Below, one piece after another: positions 27,926-39,334 of a stretch of DNA of 64,000 nt. The translations under genes were made by a program, and so were the position numbers. Origin of the DNA: Ifrita kowaldi (lineage: Eukaryota > Chordata > Aves > Passeriformes > Cinclosomatidae); assembly GCA_013398055.1 (NCBI GenBank), contig VZRS01000393.1:62001-126000 (forward strand). The letters run 5' to 3'. Position 1 is the stretch's first letter. Every line of letters begins with the position of its first letter. A model generated the notes under the pieces. It had not been told where the DNA came from, did no database searches, and saw only the letters and a program-made list of their open reading frames with translations.

Positions 27926-28808
27926 TCTGCGAGCTCCTCACATCCAAGGGTGAACCTCAACGACTTCTTTTTGTTAGTTTGCCCATAAAAACCGATCCCA
28001 TGCTTATGCCTTTCTACATAGAAAACACTTTTGTTTCCCCCTTTGTCTCCTAGAACAAAGACAAGGGGGAAAAGCCTTCTGCTGAAAAGCAACAAGTCAT
28101 TTCTTTTCAGGGTGTGGAATAGCAACCCCCTCCTTCCCCACAGCAGCAAGAACAACAGATTGAGGGCCAAATTTTTACTTTAAAACAATTACAACAGGTA
28201 TCACTGAGGTAAAAAGGAACTTGTGAGCTGACAGAACAGAGGCATCTCCCCAGCACACGATCGGGCTGTAGCTGGCTGTGCAGTACTCACGTGATGGCTC
28301 CGCCGAGCTGGAAGGAGCAGGCAGCGAGCTCAGGTTCGGGAGTTACCCTGCCCACGCTGCAGTTTGGCCCCGGCAATTCAGACAGCATTTGGCTACTTCT
28401 CGGCAGGGGTGGCTCAACAGATCTGACTTCCCCTCCCTCTTGTCCAAAGCAAGGCAGGATGATTTCAGTTGGATTGGAGTTTCTTTTCCTGGGCAGGAGT
28501 AGTAGGAGAGAGAAGTAAGGAGACTTCTGGGTGAAGGACTCTCCTGTCCCAGCAGTGGTCTCTTTTTCTGTCCTCTTCCACTTAGCTGGGCATAAGCACC
28601 ACTGGACGTAGTTTGACTGATCCTTTATGCAATGATTTTTTTTTTTCTTTTCAAACCTTCTGTGAGGAAGAAAAAGTTTGGAAAAGCCTCCCTTCCTCCC
28701 TCTTCAGGGAACCATTGCCCTACTCCTATGCTGAGTATCCGTCTCCTCTGCCTCCTCTGCTTGTGTGCATGTGTGAGTATGTGTGTGCCAGAGGGGACAG
28801 GGGGGGTC

Positions 28809-30560
28809 TCATACTGCTGTCTCGCCTTTGCTGCCGGTGCTGAGTCTGTGGTAGAAGCGTCGCCAGGACTGAAGGGTTTTGCCAGACCAAATCCAGAAGC
28901 CAGTCGTGATCCCAACAATCATGGTCATGAGGTACTTGATCATGAAGACAGTGAAGTCTGGGCTCATAGGGGCAAAGTGGCTGGGACAGGGCACAGCATA
29001 GGTTTTGCAGGTCTGGAGGAGCCACGTCTTCTCCCAGGTGCCACGGAAGGCCTGCTCGTAGAAGTAACACGCCAGGACAATGGTGGCAGGCACCGTGTAG
29101 AGGACACTGAAGACACCAATGCGCACCATCAGCTTCTCCAGTTTCTCTGTCTTGGTGCCATCATGCTTCATGATGGTGCGGATGCGAAACAAGGACACGA
29201 AGCCAGCCAGCAAGAAGGAAGTGCCAATGAAGAGATACACAAACAAAGGTGCCAGCACAAAGCCCCTCAGCGAGTCCACACTGTAGATACCTACATAACA
29301 CACCCCACTGAGTACATCCCCATCCACCTGCCCCATGGCCAAGATGGTGATGGTTTTGACAGCAGGCACAGCCCAGGCAGCCAGATGAAAATACTGGGAG
29401 TTGGCCTCAATGGCCTCATGGCCCCACTTCATGCCAGCAGCCAGGAACCAGGTGAGGGACAGGATGACCCACCAGATGGAGCTGGCCATGCCAAAGAAGT
29501 AGAGGATCATGAAGAGGATGGTGCAGCCTTCTTTCTTGGTGCCTTGGGCCACAGTGCGGTAGCCATCCTCAGAGAAGCGCTCTAGACACACCACCCGCTC
29601 CTCCAGCAAGAAGCCTGCTGCGTAGGCCACTGCCACCATGAAGTAGCAACCCGAGAGAAAGATGATGGGCCTCTCCGGGTAGCTGAAACGACGCATGTCT
29701 ACCAGGTAGGTGAGCACGGTGAAGAGGGTGGAGGCACAGCAAAGCACGGACCACACGCCCACCCACAGCCGAGCAAATCGCACCTCTGCCTCCTTGAAGT
29801 ACATGAGCCCATTGGGCCGGGTTGGCTCACAGGGGGCTCCACAGTCCCGCTCCCCCAGGAACCGGTAGCCCAAGTAAGAGGGCACTTTGAGTTGCCGAGG
29901 GCAAGAGAAGGAGAAGCCAGAGGGTGGCTGTGGTGGGGTGAGAAAGTCGGGGAGGTAGCCAGCTGTGGGGTGGGCAGTGACCCCCCGACCCGCCGCACCA
30001 CCAGGTCCTGGTGGGGCATCCGACGTGTTCTGCCCCACGCAGATCTCACCCGCACCGTGAACAGGGAAGTTCTCGCAGCGGAGCCGCTCTGGCCACTGGA
30101 AGCCGAACTTGTTCNCGCCGGCCCCATTCACAAACCGCGCCGGCATGAGGGCCTCGCAGCCCTGACGGGCCCGCTCGCAGAGGGAGCGGCACGGTGGGAT
30201 GGCCTGCTCCAGCACGGTGCACACAGGCGCGTACATGGAGCAGAGGAAGAACTTCAGCTCGGGCGAGCACTGCACCTTGACCAGCGGGTAGAACTGGTGC
30301 ACCTCCAACCCTGCGTCCTCCTGGTTGGTGTGGCCCAGCAGGTTGGGCAGGATGGTCTGGTTGTAGGCGATATCCGTGCAGAGCGGGATGGAGATGGGCT
30401 GGCAGAAACCGTGGTCAGGCACGGAGATGCCCTTCTCGCCGTGGTACTGCTGTGCCGTCGCACCCGCGGGGGTCCCCAGCAGGGCGGCCAGCAGCGCGGC
30501 CAACCCCACCAAGGGGCAGCCGGCGGCGGCCGCTCCTCCGCATTCTCCTCCAGCCCGCAT
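28809..30560 (-). CDS. FZD7: Frizzled-7 Wnt receptor (single-exon gene)
   Basis: Seven-pass plasma-membrane receptor of class F that binds Wnt through an extracellular cysteine-rich domain and signals through Dishevelled (beta-catenin and planar polarity branches). The frame encodes 583 residues in one exon, as in known FZD7 genes. Visible parts: signal peptide about 1-36; cysteine-rich domain about 44-174 with all ten expected cysteines (53, 61, 98, 107, 114, 124, 128, 135, 162, 174); N-glycosylation sequons at N67 and N178; variable linker 180-217; seven hydrophobic segments about 265-287, 298-319, 345-372, 389-410, 432-459, 479-502 and 532-557; the Dishevelled-binding KTLQSW motif at 561-566; and a PDZ-binding tail ending ETAV. 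The ETAV tail and YHGEKGISVPDHG start separate it from FZD1 and FZD2, which end in ETTV. The chosen start has a purine at -3 and the MR-initial signal peptide of FZD7. Oddity: residues 140-149, between C135 and C162, are extra relative to the family, and one codon contains an N (30115); probably an assembly error. Confidence 0.97.
   Translation of the reverse strand: MRAGGECGGAAAAGCPLVGLAALLAALLGTPAGATAQQYHGEKGISVPDHGFCQPISIPLCTDIAYNQTILPNLLGHTNQEDAGLEVHQFYPLVKVQCSPELKFFLCSMYAPVCTVLEQAIPPCRSLCERARQGCEALMPARFVNGAGXNKFGFQWPERLRCENFPVHGAGEICVGQNTSDAPPGPGGAAGRGVTAHPTAGYLPDFLTPPQPPSGFSFSCPRQLKVPSYLGYRFLGERDCGAPCEPTRPNGLMYFKEAEVRFARLWVGVWSVLCCASTLFTVLTYLVDMRRFSYPERPIIFLSGCYFMVAVAYAAGFLLEERVVCLERFSEDGYRTVAQGTKKEGCTILFMILYFFGMASSIWWVILSLTWFLAAGMKWGHEAIEANSQYFHLAAWAVPAVKTITILAMGQVDGDVLSGVCYVGIYSVDSLRGFVLAPLFVYLFIGTSFLLAGFVSLFRIRTIMKHDGTKTEKLEKLMVRIGVFSVLYTVPATIVLACYFYEQAFRGTWEKTWLLQTCKTYAVPCPSHFAPMSPDFTVFMIKYLMTMIVGITTGFWIWSGKTLQSWRRFYHRLSTGSKGETAV
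30114..30143 (-). other. Suspect 30-bp insertion with N inside the FZD7 cysteine-rich domain
   Basis: In FZD1, FZD2 and FZD7 the sequence CEALM runs directly into NKFGFQWP. Here ten codons (reading PARFVNGAG plus one undetermined codon) lie between them, and the last codon carries the N at 30115. The insert is GC-rich, with the 7-mer GCCGGCG near both ends. Because the N is probably a placeholder for a gap of unknown size, the preserved reading frame may be accidental. Contig-end error is the simplest reading; a real in-frame insertion is the alternative. Confidence 0.75.
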
Positions 30561-31001
30561 CGCCGGGGCGGCCGGGGGCCCGGGGAGCCTCGGGGAGTCT
30601 TTCAGAGCCGGCCGGCGGGACGCCCCAGGGGCATCAGCGACCAGAGGGCGGCGGCGGGGCCCCTTCGGTGGGGCAGGAGCGCGGCGACGGGAGGAGCGCG
30701 GCTCCGCACCGGACCTCCACGACTTTCTTCCTCGGCTCCGACGCGGCGGCGCTCACAGCGCGGTGGCGGCGCTTCCCTCGGCCAAAGTTTCCGGAGCTGC
30801 TCTCCCCGGAGAAGGCGACGGCGGCAGCGAAAGAAGAGACGCGCGCGCAGCCCGGCGACGGCTCTGGCCAGCTCCGCGCAAGGTCCCGCGGCGGCGGCGA
30901 GGCGGAGGCGCTACTCCCTGCACGACTGTACGGCCCCGGGGATTTAGGTTACGGCTAAACGGATTATTACCGCGCCCGGCTGAGCCGTGTATTTTACTCC
31001 G

Positions 31002-31002
31002 N
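31002..31002. other. Single undetermined base (assembly seam) in FZD7 promoter region
   Basis: A lone N lies in GC-rich promoter sequence about 440 bases upstream of the start codon. Given what the N at 59458 marks, it may stand for a contig join with missing or duplicated bases. No direct repeat is obvious across it. Confidence 0.6.
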
Positions 31003-32557
31003 GCGCCAGGAGAGGAAAAGTTGGGAACAACTTTTTCCCATCCCCACCGGGCCGGGCCGGGAGGAGCCGCCCGCGGCCCCCACCCCCCGCGCTGCCCGGC
31101 ACAGCCAGGAAGGCGGGGGGGCCCAGGCAGCTCTCTCAGGGTGGCCCGAGCAAACTAAAATTAACTGGCTGCTTTCTGAGCAGGCTTTGAAAATGCGAAC
31201 AGCTGCTTGTGCCCGGAGTTATTAAAAAGGAAGAAAAAAAAAACTAGAGTAAGGAAAAAAAGCCACCAAACCCAGCACCCGGGTACGTTTGCAGAATGAT
31301 CCTGTTGCTTAGTTGGGATGTTCGTGCCTGTGCGCCATCGCCTCCCCAGCGTGAGGGGTTTGATTTGTTATCGCAGCATGACCGTTGCTTTTTGCTGGCA
31401 GAATAAACGCTTTATTCATGCAGATCTAAGCCCTAGCTGGGGGAAGGCAGCTTTTTTTTCAAATGTCCAGTGTTACCTAAGCAAAGAGGAGAAATTTTAA
31501 ATCCCCATTTGTGCTGCTGCGATTCCTTCAGAGACTCGATTAAACAGTGAAAACCCAGGAGTTCCTCTGTGAAAGCACCCTGCCTGCCGGAGAGAAAATG
31601 GCATAGGTGGGGAGAGGGCTGTTAGTGGCCTGCTAGGCCGAGCAGATCTAGAACTAGACACCGACACATATTTGCTAAGGACAGGAATGTGGGGTTTGCA
31701 GCATAGCTGTGTTTTGAGGTGCTCTTCCAAAACATGGGGAGCTGGGACCATCCAGCCAAGGTGCAGGCAGAGCATGTCTTTGGCAGCACGGAAGGGGTGT
31801 GCTTGACAAAATTCCTGCAACAAGGCCTGCTTCTGCTTCACTGGCCCATGAGAGTTTGTGCTCAAAGACAGGCTCAAGCCAACTATTATTCATCTTACCC
31901 CATCCTTCCCTTTGAGGACAGAGGTCCCCCTGAACTGTAGTACTCAAGTTCTTACTTTTACTCCTTTGCTTGGGATTGTGCTTCTGTTAGCAGCTAAGAA
32001 AAGACATCAATCCGTACCATCCTCCAGGGCAGTTAAAGAGAGCAGGGTTTGGCTCAGGGAGCCCAACAGCAATTGTTGGACAAATGTTTTCCATATCCTC
32101 TACTGCTCATGAACAATGTGTCCTCGTGCCAATAAGACCATGGTGCTGCAGCTTTTGTTACATTTCTTAGGCGAAGTTGACAGTTATAAACAGGCTTGCT
32201 AAAATAAATTTACTCCTCTTAATGGAGATGTTTTTAAAAATAATACTGTGCATATAAAAAAATACATATGGAAAGGACTAGCTAGTCGTGGCTGCAACAA
32301 TTCCTTCTGCAAAAGAAATGTCTTTTCTACTTTTTCAGTTATAGTTGTTTGAGAATGCCCTAGAGGAACTTCAGTTTTTCAATTTTTTAAGCCTTGTTAT
32401 CTAAATTCCTTGCTTTTCTACACTTGGTGACTAAGCAGGTTTTTGTGATACTCTTCACCTAAATAACCACTCAAGGGACAAATTTACATGAATTTGTCTA
32501 CTCTATTGTTTGGTTTTTGGCCACTAGTAGCTTTCAATAAAATTATTCTTGCCACAG

Positions 32558-32690
32558 TTTTGCTTGGGGTTTTTTGGGGGGTTGTTTTTCTGTTGCTTTT
32601 TTTTATTTTATTTTTTTCCTTGGTTTTTGTTGTTGTTGTTTTGTTTGACTTGATTTGGTTTGTTTTTGGGGGCGTTGGTTTCCTCCTTCC
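32558..32690. repeat. T/G-rich low-complexity region
   Basis: Long T-runs mixed with G-runs of four to six and TTG repeats (TTGTTGTTGTT). The 98-residue open frame here is a composition artefact. A similar T/G-rich patch lies at 38448-38540. Confidence 0.85.
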
Positions 32691-33541
32691 CCCCTCTGCC
32701 CCTCCAATCTGTAATAATCACCTTAAAGCCTCTCTTTTTCACTTAGGATTATATGACTGTCTTCATCTGCAAAGCACTTTGTGATATTCACTCTGAAAAA
32801 CATTGGATGATATGAGATGTTTCACTAGCAGGCAATGGCAACGCAGAGAAAGTAAAGCAACCTCAAACTTTCTGCCCCATGCATTGCTCATTCTGATTTC
32901 AAGAAACAAGTTCAGAGCTAGTAAAATTGTATTGCAAGAAACTACCTTTCAGCAATGGGGACATAGTGACAAAAACTATTCAGAGTAAGCTATGTCAAAT
33001 CAAGTGGCAAGGCTTTAACTGGACATTTATTTCCAAGACAGGGCAGACGGCATCAGTGGCTCCCCCAGTTTTCTACTGGTGCCATTTGTTAGAGTCATTC
33101 ACCCAAACCATAGTATGAACAAAAAGATGACTGAGATCACTGATACAGGCTATAAAAGCATCATTTACACTTATGAACATAATGTAGAATCAAAGTGAAG
33201 CAAAAGGGGAAAAAATAGTGAAAAGGTTGGCAGAAAGGAGGAAGGATTATGGCCTAGATTATTTCTTAGGGAGAGAGGAGAGTAAATTTATCACATGGAG
33301 TGATGCTGCTAGGTCATCCCAGATGGGAGGAATGTGCAACAGGATTTACTAAGATGGATGAAGAAAGTCTCTTGGGCATGTTACCAAATTCCAAGATCTT
33401 TTTTTCTATTTAGACCCACAGGGAGATGGGAAACAATCACTGGGAGAGGTAATGGCAGTCTCAAAATGGCACACTGTGGTGTAAGAAAATCCCAGACTCC
33501 CAAGTCAGTCTAAGACATCCTGACAGCTTTCAGGGGACAAT

Positions 33542-33588
33542 AAAGAGAAGGAAGAGGAAAAGAAAAAAGAAAGAAAAAAAAAAAAGGG
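33542..33588. repeat. Polypurine A/G tract
   Basis: About 47 bases almost entirely A and G, ending in an A-run. It may be prone to slippage. Confidence 0.85.
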
Positions 33589-34599
33589 CAAAATTAATGA
33601 TTCTGTAACACAGGTTACTCCAAAGCATCCAGAACCTCTGTAAGTACCATCAGCTACAGTTCAAACGGCAGCCTGCAAAATTACTTAAATTTCCTCACAA
33701 CACGAGGGATCCTCATCAGCACAGCAAGCACAGCAGCCACCGTTAGCCAGGTTATCAGTCACCCAGAACAAATGCACTGCACAAGACTTTGCAGCATCCC
33801 ACAAGTTGTCTGTTCCAGCCACAGAGCAGTTCAAAAGGTTTTCTCTCAACATCTCCTAACTACTAATGTTCTAAGTACGCTGCATGGTCTGCCAGCAGTA
33901 AACCTTCTCAAGCAAAGTCCTGGCAAGTCCTAGATTCCAGAATAAATTTACAGTCTCAGGTGTTGATACCAACTCTGGAGCTGTCTGACTAGACTACTGT
34001 GCATAGGGAGGAATTGTTAGGAATAAACAATTATCTGTCTTTTTACTCATTTAAAAATAAATCCAGTTCAACTTCCAAGCTAAGTCAAAGTGAGGAGTGG
34101 CATCCCTACATGATGTCTTTTCCTGCTGTTTTAAAGCCTCTTTAGATGCTGCCAATATAATTTTCCTTGTTTCCTATCCCATCTGATAGAAAACTCTTCC
34201 CATGGGGGGAGGGAAATCAAAACAAAACACCCCCTCCCTGCCCCACCATTATTTTGAGTGCCTGAGGGAGAACATTTTCAGATTACCTGTTGCAAGGCTT
34301 TCAGTCCTCCTTGCCCTCAGAAGAACAAAGGCCATTCCTTCCCCCTTCTCCTTTCCACCCACAGAAACTTGCTGGACCGCACCTCCCTTGACGTCCTGCT
34401 AACCAGCACTGCCAAAGTCCCGGTGCCGCCGTCTGAGCTGTGAGATTTGTCCCAGTTACTTTTAGTAGATAACTTTTATGGCACTTTTAACCTCGACATT
34501 TTGAAGCACGCTTACATACAGCCTTACATGATCAGACAGGCTATTGAGCTAAGAACATCAAAATTTGCACTCCCTAAAGCTTAGTGGAGAAATGCCAGG

Positions 34600-34690
34600 A
34601 GCCTGGGGGAAAATTATGCATTTGCCTATTTTACATAATTATTTGCATAATTAGAAATAAAATAAGTTTACAGTATTACATCTGCTTGCA
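34600..34690. promoter_or_regulatory. Candidate enhancer core with POU octamer and homeodomain-like sites
   Basis: AT-rich, non-repetitive block holding ATTATGCATTTGCC at about 34613-34626 and a perfect octamer ATTTGCAT at 34641-34648 running into AATTAG. The clustering of POU-type and ATTA sites resembles conserved non-coding enhancers near developmental genes. Function and conservation cannot be seen from one sequence. Confidence 0.3.
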
Positions 34691-37600
34691 TTTCTATCAG
34701 TCTGATAGATTAGTCTAAATTACATCTTGTTGGAGCTCATCAAAGAAATCCAGTCTTTCTGTAGTGAAGCGGGAGAGCCTCGTATTTCATGGGCAGGGAG
34801 TGGGAACAGCAAGCCCCTGCCCCCCACCACGGACCTTAATTTGAAATTAGACGGAAGACATAAGAAACTGATTGAAAAGAGCATATGGAGAGGGCACAGG
34901 TGACAAAAGGAAGGGCATACTGCTGGAGGGGATGTGGCTTCCCACAGCAAGAAAGGTAAAAGCTCTTTGCATCATGGATTTATAAAATAATTATTAGTTC
35001 ATTAAGTAGTATCCCAAAGGATACAGGGAAGTAGCACTGTCCTCCACATTTATGGTGAAATTGGGGGAAACTTTAGAAAGCATTCACAAGGATGAGCTAT
35101 CAGGCTCATGGCTGCCTTTATCTCTACGATCCATGAATAAGAAAACAAAACCTGAAGTTGATCTGCTCATCCCCCACTCAGCAGTTCACTGAGGACATCA
35201 GTTACATTTTAACCCTTGCATGATACTTTGAAATCCCCTTCCCCTGTTTCTTTAAAGTGAATTTAATCTGCTTTCTCAGAGTTTTAGGGCTGCAGAGGGC
35301 CTTTGGTATAGAACCCAGGAAATCTCTCCCTATGTCGGTTTCTTAGGCTAAGTGCCTTTTTAACAAGACAAATTCTCTACTGGCAGCACTATGATCAGTC
35401 AGGCCCTGTCACCGTTATGTCTGGGTGCAGTATACTGCAATGTGAAGAAGGAAAATTCTAGAAACAGTTGGAAAAGATGACATTTGTGTCTGCAGTCCTC
35501 TTTCCAGCAGTGAAGAAGATCCTGTTCTGAGAATCGGGATGTAGCATAGGCATATGCAAACTTATTTCTGATCCTTTAAATCTTAAAGAGGTGCTTCTGA
35601 CCTAGTATGGTGGCTAGACGCTTTCTAGACTGCTGTAGCTGATTTTGGCAGATTCTATATACACTGGGATATGTGATACGTATGCCTGGGCAGCACCAGG
35701 AAAAGAACTGCTTGGGATGGACCTGCCCCAGGCTCCTTGGGCTGGCTGCTTTCTCTTGGTTTCTGCAGGAGTGACAGTCTCATGGATGCTCCGGCTTATC
35801 CTGAGCTTCTCCCAGTGTCCGTGAAAATGACTCACAGATATACAAAGGTCTCTAGCAGAGTCACTCCTTGCTTTATCATTCTAAAACTATTAGAGATCCA
35901 AACAAAAATAAATATAGTTTTACTTGCTTGCTCTCATAACCATGCAATGTTTTTTAGGAAGCTGACTAGTGTCTTTGTGGTTGAAGCTCCCCTTCCCAGA
36001 ACTGTATTCCCTTAGGCCTCTTGTCCATACCATGGGTCCATGACCTAGTCTGGACTATCTATCAGACATCCCTTTTCCTCCAAAACCAAATGATTTTGTT
36101 CCTTCTGTGTGATTCCCTATTCTATAAACTGCCCTTCAGTTTCTGAGGTCAAAGACAAATCCTAACACCTGATCTCTAGGTCCTTCCTGAAGGAGCTGCA
36201 CAATTACAAAACTCTGCAGAAAAATCTGCAGAAGAGCTAAAAAAATACTGGCTCTCCTTCTTTGGGCCAGCCAATTCCGTAGAGCTGTCCCATTTGTCAG
36301 CTGCCATTAAGGCAACCAGTCTCTTACCAGGGAGCATTTCTGCATGCAGCTCTAGCAATATAAGGCTGTTACAACTGAGGTACGTAAAACTTTAATGAAA
36401 ACCAGCCAAGTTTCTCAAGTTTGTGCATAAATTTCCCAGTTCACTGCAGATGGTGCCACAATATTTTTGAAAACTGAATTATGTTTTGCTTCTAGCCCCA
36501 GGGCTGGTGTGGACATAGTGACTGGTTGCTCTGATCACTCTCCTGCTGATACCCTTTGGTTGTGAGAGGTGCTGCAATGGTCAGATGCATTGTGATATGC
36601 CCTTTGTCGTTTATGCCCAACCTTGGTTTAGTTTTGTCTTTCTATAGATTCATCTTTTTGAGGTTACATTTTAAATCTTCTTTAGCGCACAGACTGAAGG
36701 CTTGCACTTGTCCTGTTTGAGTTTTCACTTGTTTCAATGGAAACAGCAGGATACTCATCCAAGCCACAATCTCTGTTTATGTAGGAAGAAGACCTGGATT
36801 TAGCCCAAAAGAAGAGATGGGAAAGACCCATATTATCTTTTAGGTCCTGCTATTACATATGGTAGTGGTGTAATTAGTCTAATTTTAAATGCCTAGAATA
36901 ATGGGACTCTTGTCATCTCTCTTGGGACGTGGTTCTACCATCTAACAATCATACAGACAGGAAGCCACTGCCTGATGTTCAAATAAATGGTTTGTCTTTG
37001 CTTGGTTAAGACTCACTAAAGATGAGTGCAGCCTCCAGAAACATGTTGTTTCCAAAGCTTAGAAAACAAGGGAAGAAGAGGTGTTATTCAATACAGAATC
37101 TGCCAGATGTCTAAAGAGGCTAAGGAATTCCTAAGCCTCTGTTTACAAAATCCTGTCTCCTCCCATTAGTGCTTAAATTACCAATCACTGCTACCATCCT
37201 ATGTTTAGGGTGAGATTTCCTTAACCTACTCCACTTTCAAAATTTGATGGGAAAGAGAAACAAACATTTTAATTACTTTTCCCTCTTCTTAATAGGCTTG
37301 CACAAATTAACGCCGTTCTCCAAAATTACATTTAAACTGTTACAAAGAATTATTTCTTCCTTTGGTCCCACCCATGCCTTGGAGACCAACTTGCCATGGT
37401 GGTTCTCTGCTTTGAGGACACTTGAAGATTTTCTGTGTAGGGCTACTGCCTGCTGCATCCCTGCAAACCCTGGAGGTGGAGGATGCTGCTGTGTGGAGAA
37501 TTTCCCTTTCCTCCAGGGCTCCTAGGCTGCAGTGACCAAACAGCATTTCAGTGTAGCAATGCTGTTTAGGGGAAAGGGACAGAGGTCTAACACCAATGCT

Positions 37601-39334
37601 TACAGACAGCTCTCCTGAGAAACTGGGATCCTGAGGTTTGTGGACCAGCATCACATCTCTCCTTTACCTGTTTTTTAATCACTTGCTTTCAAACTACGAT
37701 TTCTACCTTGATGTCAGCCTGCATTGACTGCACTTTCTTGGAGCTGGGACCACTGGTACTGTGACTGGCACTGGAGATATTCAGCTGATTTCCTTCCATG
37801 AAGGAAGGGGAACCAGAAAGCAGCACTTCAAATAAGTTCCCTCCTCATGGAATCTCTGCAGGGAATGAGGGCCCATTTTCTTAATTGCATGTTCATTAGT
37901 ATGTTTAGTGCTCTCCTCCCTCTCTTCCCCCAGCCCTGCCACCTGGGAGTTCCTACTATGTTACTGGAAAGCCACAGAGGTTTATTTAAATACCACATAG
38001 TCAGATTGGAATGAAAAGCTATGAAGCTTCCCCTCTTTAATACTTTTTGAAATTATTTATGGGCTATGCTTCTTGCCTACGTAGAAGGTGCCTTCTGAGA
38101 TTCCTGCAAGTCAATGCAGAAATAGCTGTTTGAATTGAGCAATAATTAGAAGCAGATGGAGCAAAGCAAAGCATCACAGAAATCCCATTCTGCTAAAGAA
38201 ACACTGCTGTCTGAAATAGATTTCCGCTGCATGTAACATTTTCTCATATGGGCTAAAAAGAAATAACATCATATGTCTGGTTTGCACCTACCAAAGCTGG
38301 GAAATTCAAAGTAACATCTGCAATTCTGCTCTGAATTCAGTCTCAATCTGCATGCCATTTGCAGCCCCTACATCTGCCTGTACCACAGTTACAATTTTTT
38401 TTCTTTGCTAGACCTTGGAACAATGGGCATTCAGTTACTTTTTGTGAATGTGTGTATATTTGTTTTGGGGTTTTTTCTCAATCTTTGGTGGATTTTGGTG
38501 GTTATTTTGTTGTTTGGGATTTTTGCTTTGTTTTGTTTGTTCTTAAATGATTTAAAATTCTAGGAAAATGTTTGTGACTTAAAACACGTTACAGTATTTA
38601 GTAACCCACAGACTCAGTCTGGGGAAGGTACTCAGAGCTCTCAAATCCTAATTTGCTGCCAAATTCTTATGTGCTTGGTGTAGTGGATTGTTTCACTCCT
38701 GACTGCTAAAAATAACACGTCCTACTCTCATTGCTCCCACAGAAAATCCCCTTAAGTTTAGCGATAACTGAAAACTCACAGCATCTCAAAGACAGCTGTA
38801 CAGCTCTCAAGCTCAAATTTTAACTCTGTTTCTCGTTTGCTTTCCTTACATGAGTGCAGCTGGATGCAGTTTGCTGAGGGGCTTTTGTTGAACCACGTTG
38901 TTGGGGTGAGCTGATTTTCTTCCAATGATTATAACTTATTGACCTGATAGAAAGCCATAAAGTCATATTTTGGTCAGCTGCTACAGGTGTCCAGTAAAGC
39001 CATGATTTTAATGGTGGACTTGTTCATAATTACGCTGAAATTTTCAATAGGCAGGGATCCATACTACAAGGTAAGGGAGTCTTCATGAGCCATTTTAGAA
39101 AGCAACAGTTTTAAAATTGCAAAGATATACATACACTCCCTATCTCTGAAAACTTTAATATTGTAGCACTCCAAGGTGTTCTGAACTTGTGCTACTCGAG
39201 AGTGTTTACAAACACGCTTGAGGCTTTCGCCTGGAGCAGAAGTTACTCCCAGAAAAAAAAAAAAAAAGGGATTTTAAGGAAATCATAAAGGTTGGCAGGT
39301 TGCTGGTTTTTTTCTGATGTGAGTGCGCAGACGT

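Larger units (their letters stand above)
26870..28808 (-). other. FZD7: FZD7 3' untranslated region
   Basis: The stretch between the TGA stop (28809-28811) and the polyadenylation signal near 26.9 kb has no convincing coding frame. At about 1.9 kb it agrees with the roughly 2-kb 3' UTR of mammalian FZD7 transcripts. It holds AU-rich blocks near 26.89-27.02 kb and 27.30-27.42 kb, which could affect mRNA stability. The exact cleavage site is inferred from the hexamer, not observed. Confidence 0.7.
29890..31140. promoter_or_regulatory. FZD7: CpG island covering FZD7 5' coding region, 5' UTR and promoter
   Basis: Dense CG dinucleotides and GC boxes begin inside the FZD7 cysteine-rich-domain coding region and run to about 31.14 kb, where the sequence abruptly becomes AT-rich. 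The island spans the start codon (30560) and the presumed start site upstream of it. A weak TATA-like TAAAATA lies on the minus strand at 30990-30996, which would place initiation near 30960 and give a 5' UTR of about 400 bases. A TCF/LEF-like CTTTGAA lies at 31185-31191 just outside the island. The start site and both motifs are inference. Confidence 0.75.
31192..39334. other. Upstream flank of FZD7
   Basis: AT-rich intergenic DNA with low-complexity T/G and A/G tracts and the POU-motif block near 34.6 kb. No coding frame or transposon is convincing. Proximal FZD7 regulatory elements may lie here. Confidence 0.5.

Noticed and set aside
28632..29585. 317-codon plus-strand open frame opposite FZD7
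   Set aside because: It is antisense to a certain coding exon. GC-rich codon structure on the minus strand suppresses stops here, and the translation has no domain.
29892..31158. Long plus-strand open frames (351, 260 and 168 codons) across the FZD7 5' end and CpG island
   Set aside because: Arg/Gly/Ala/Pro-rich translations typical of GC-rich non-coding DNA, overlapping each other in different frames and crossing N bases.
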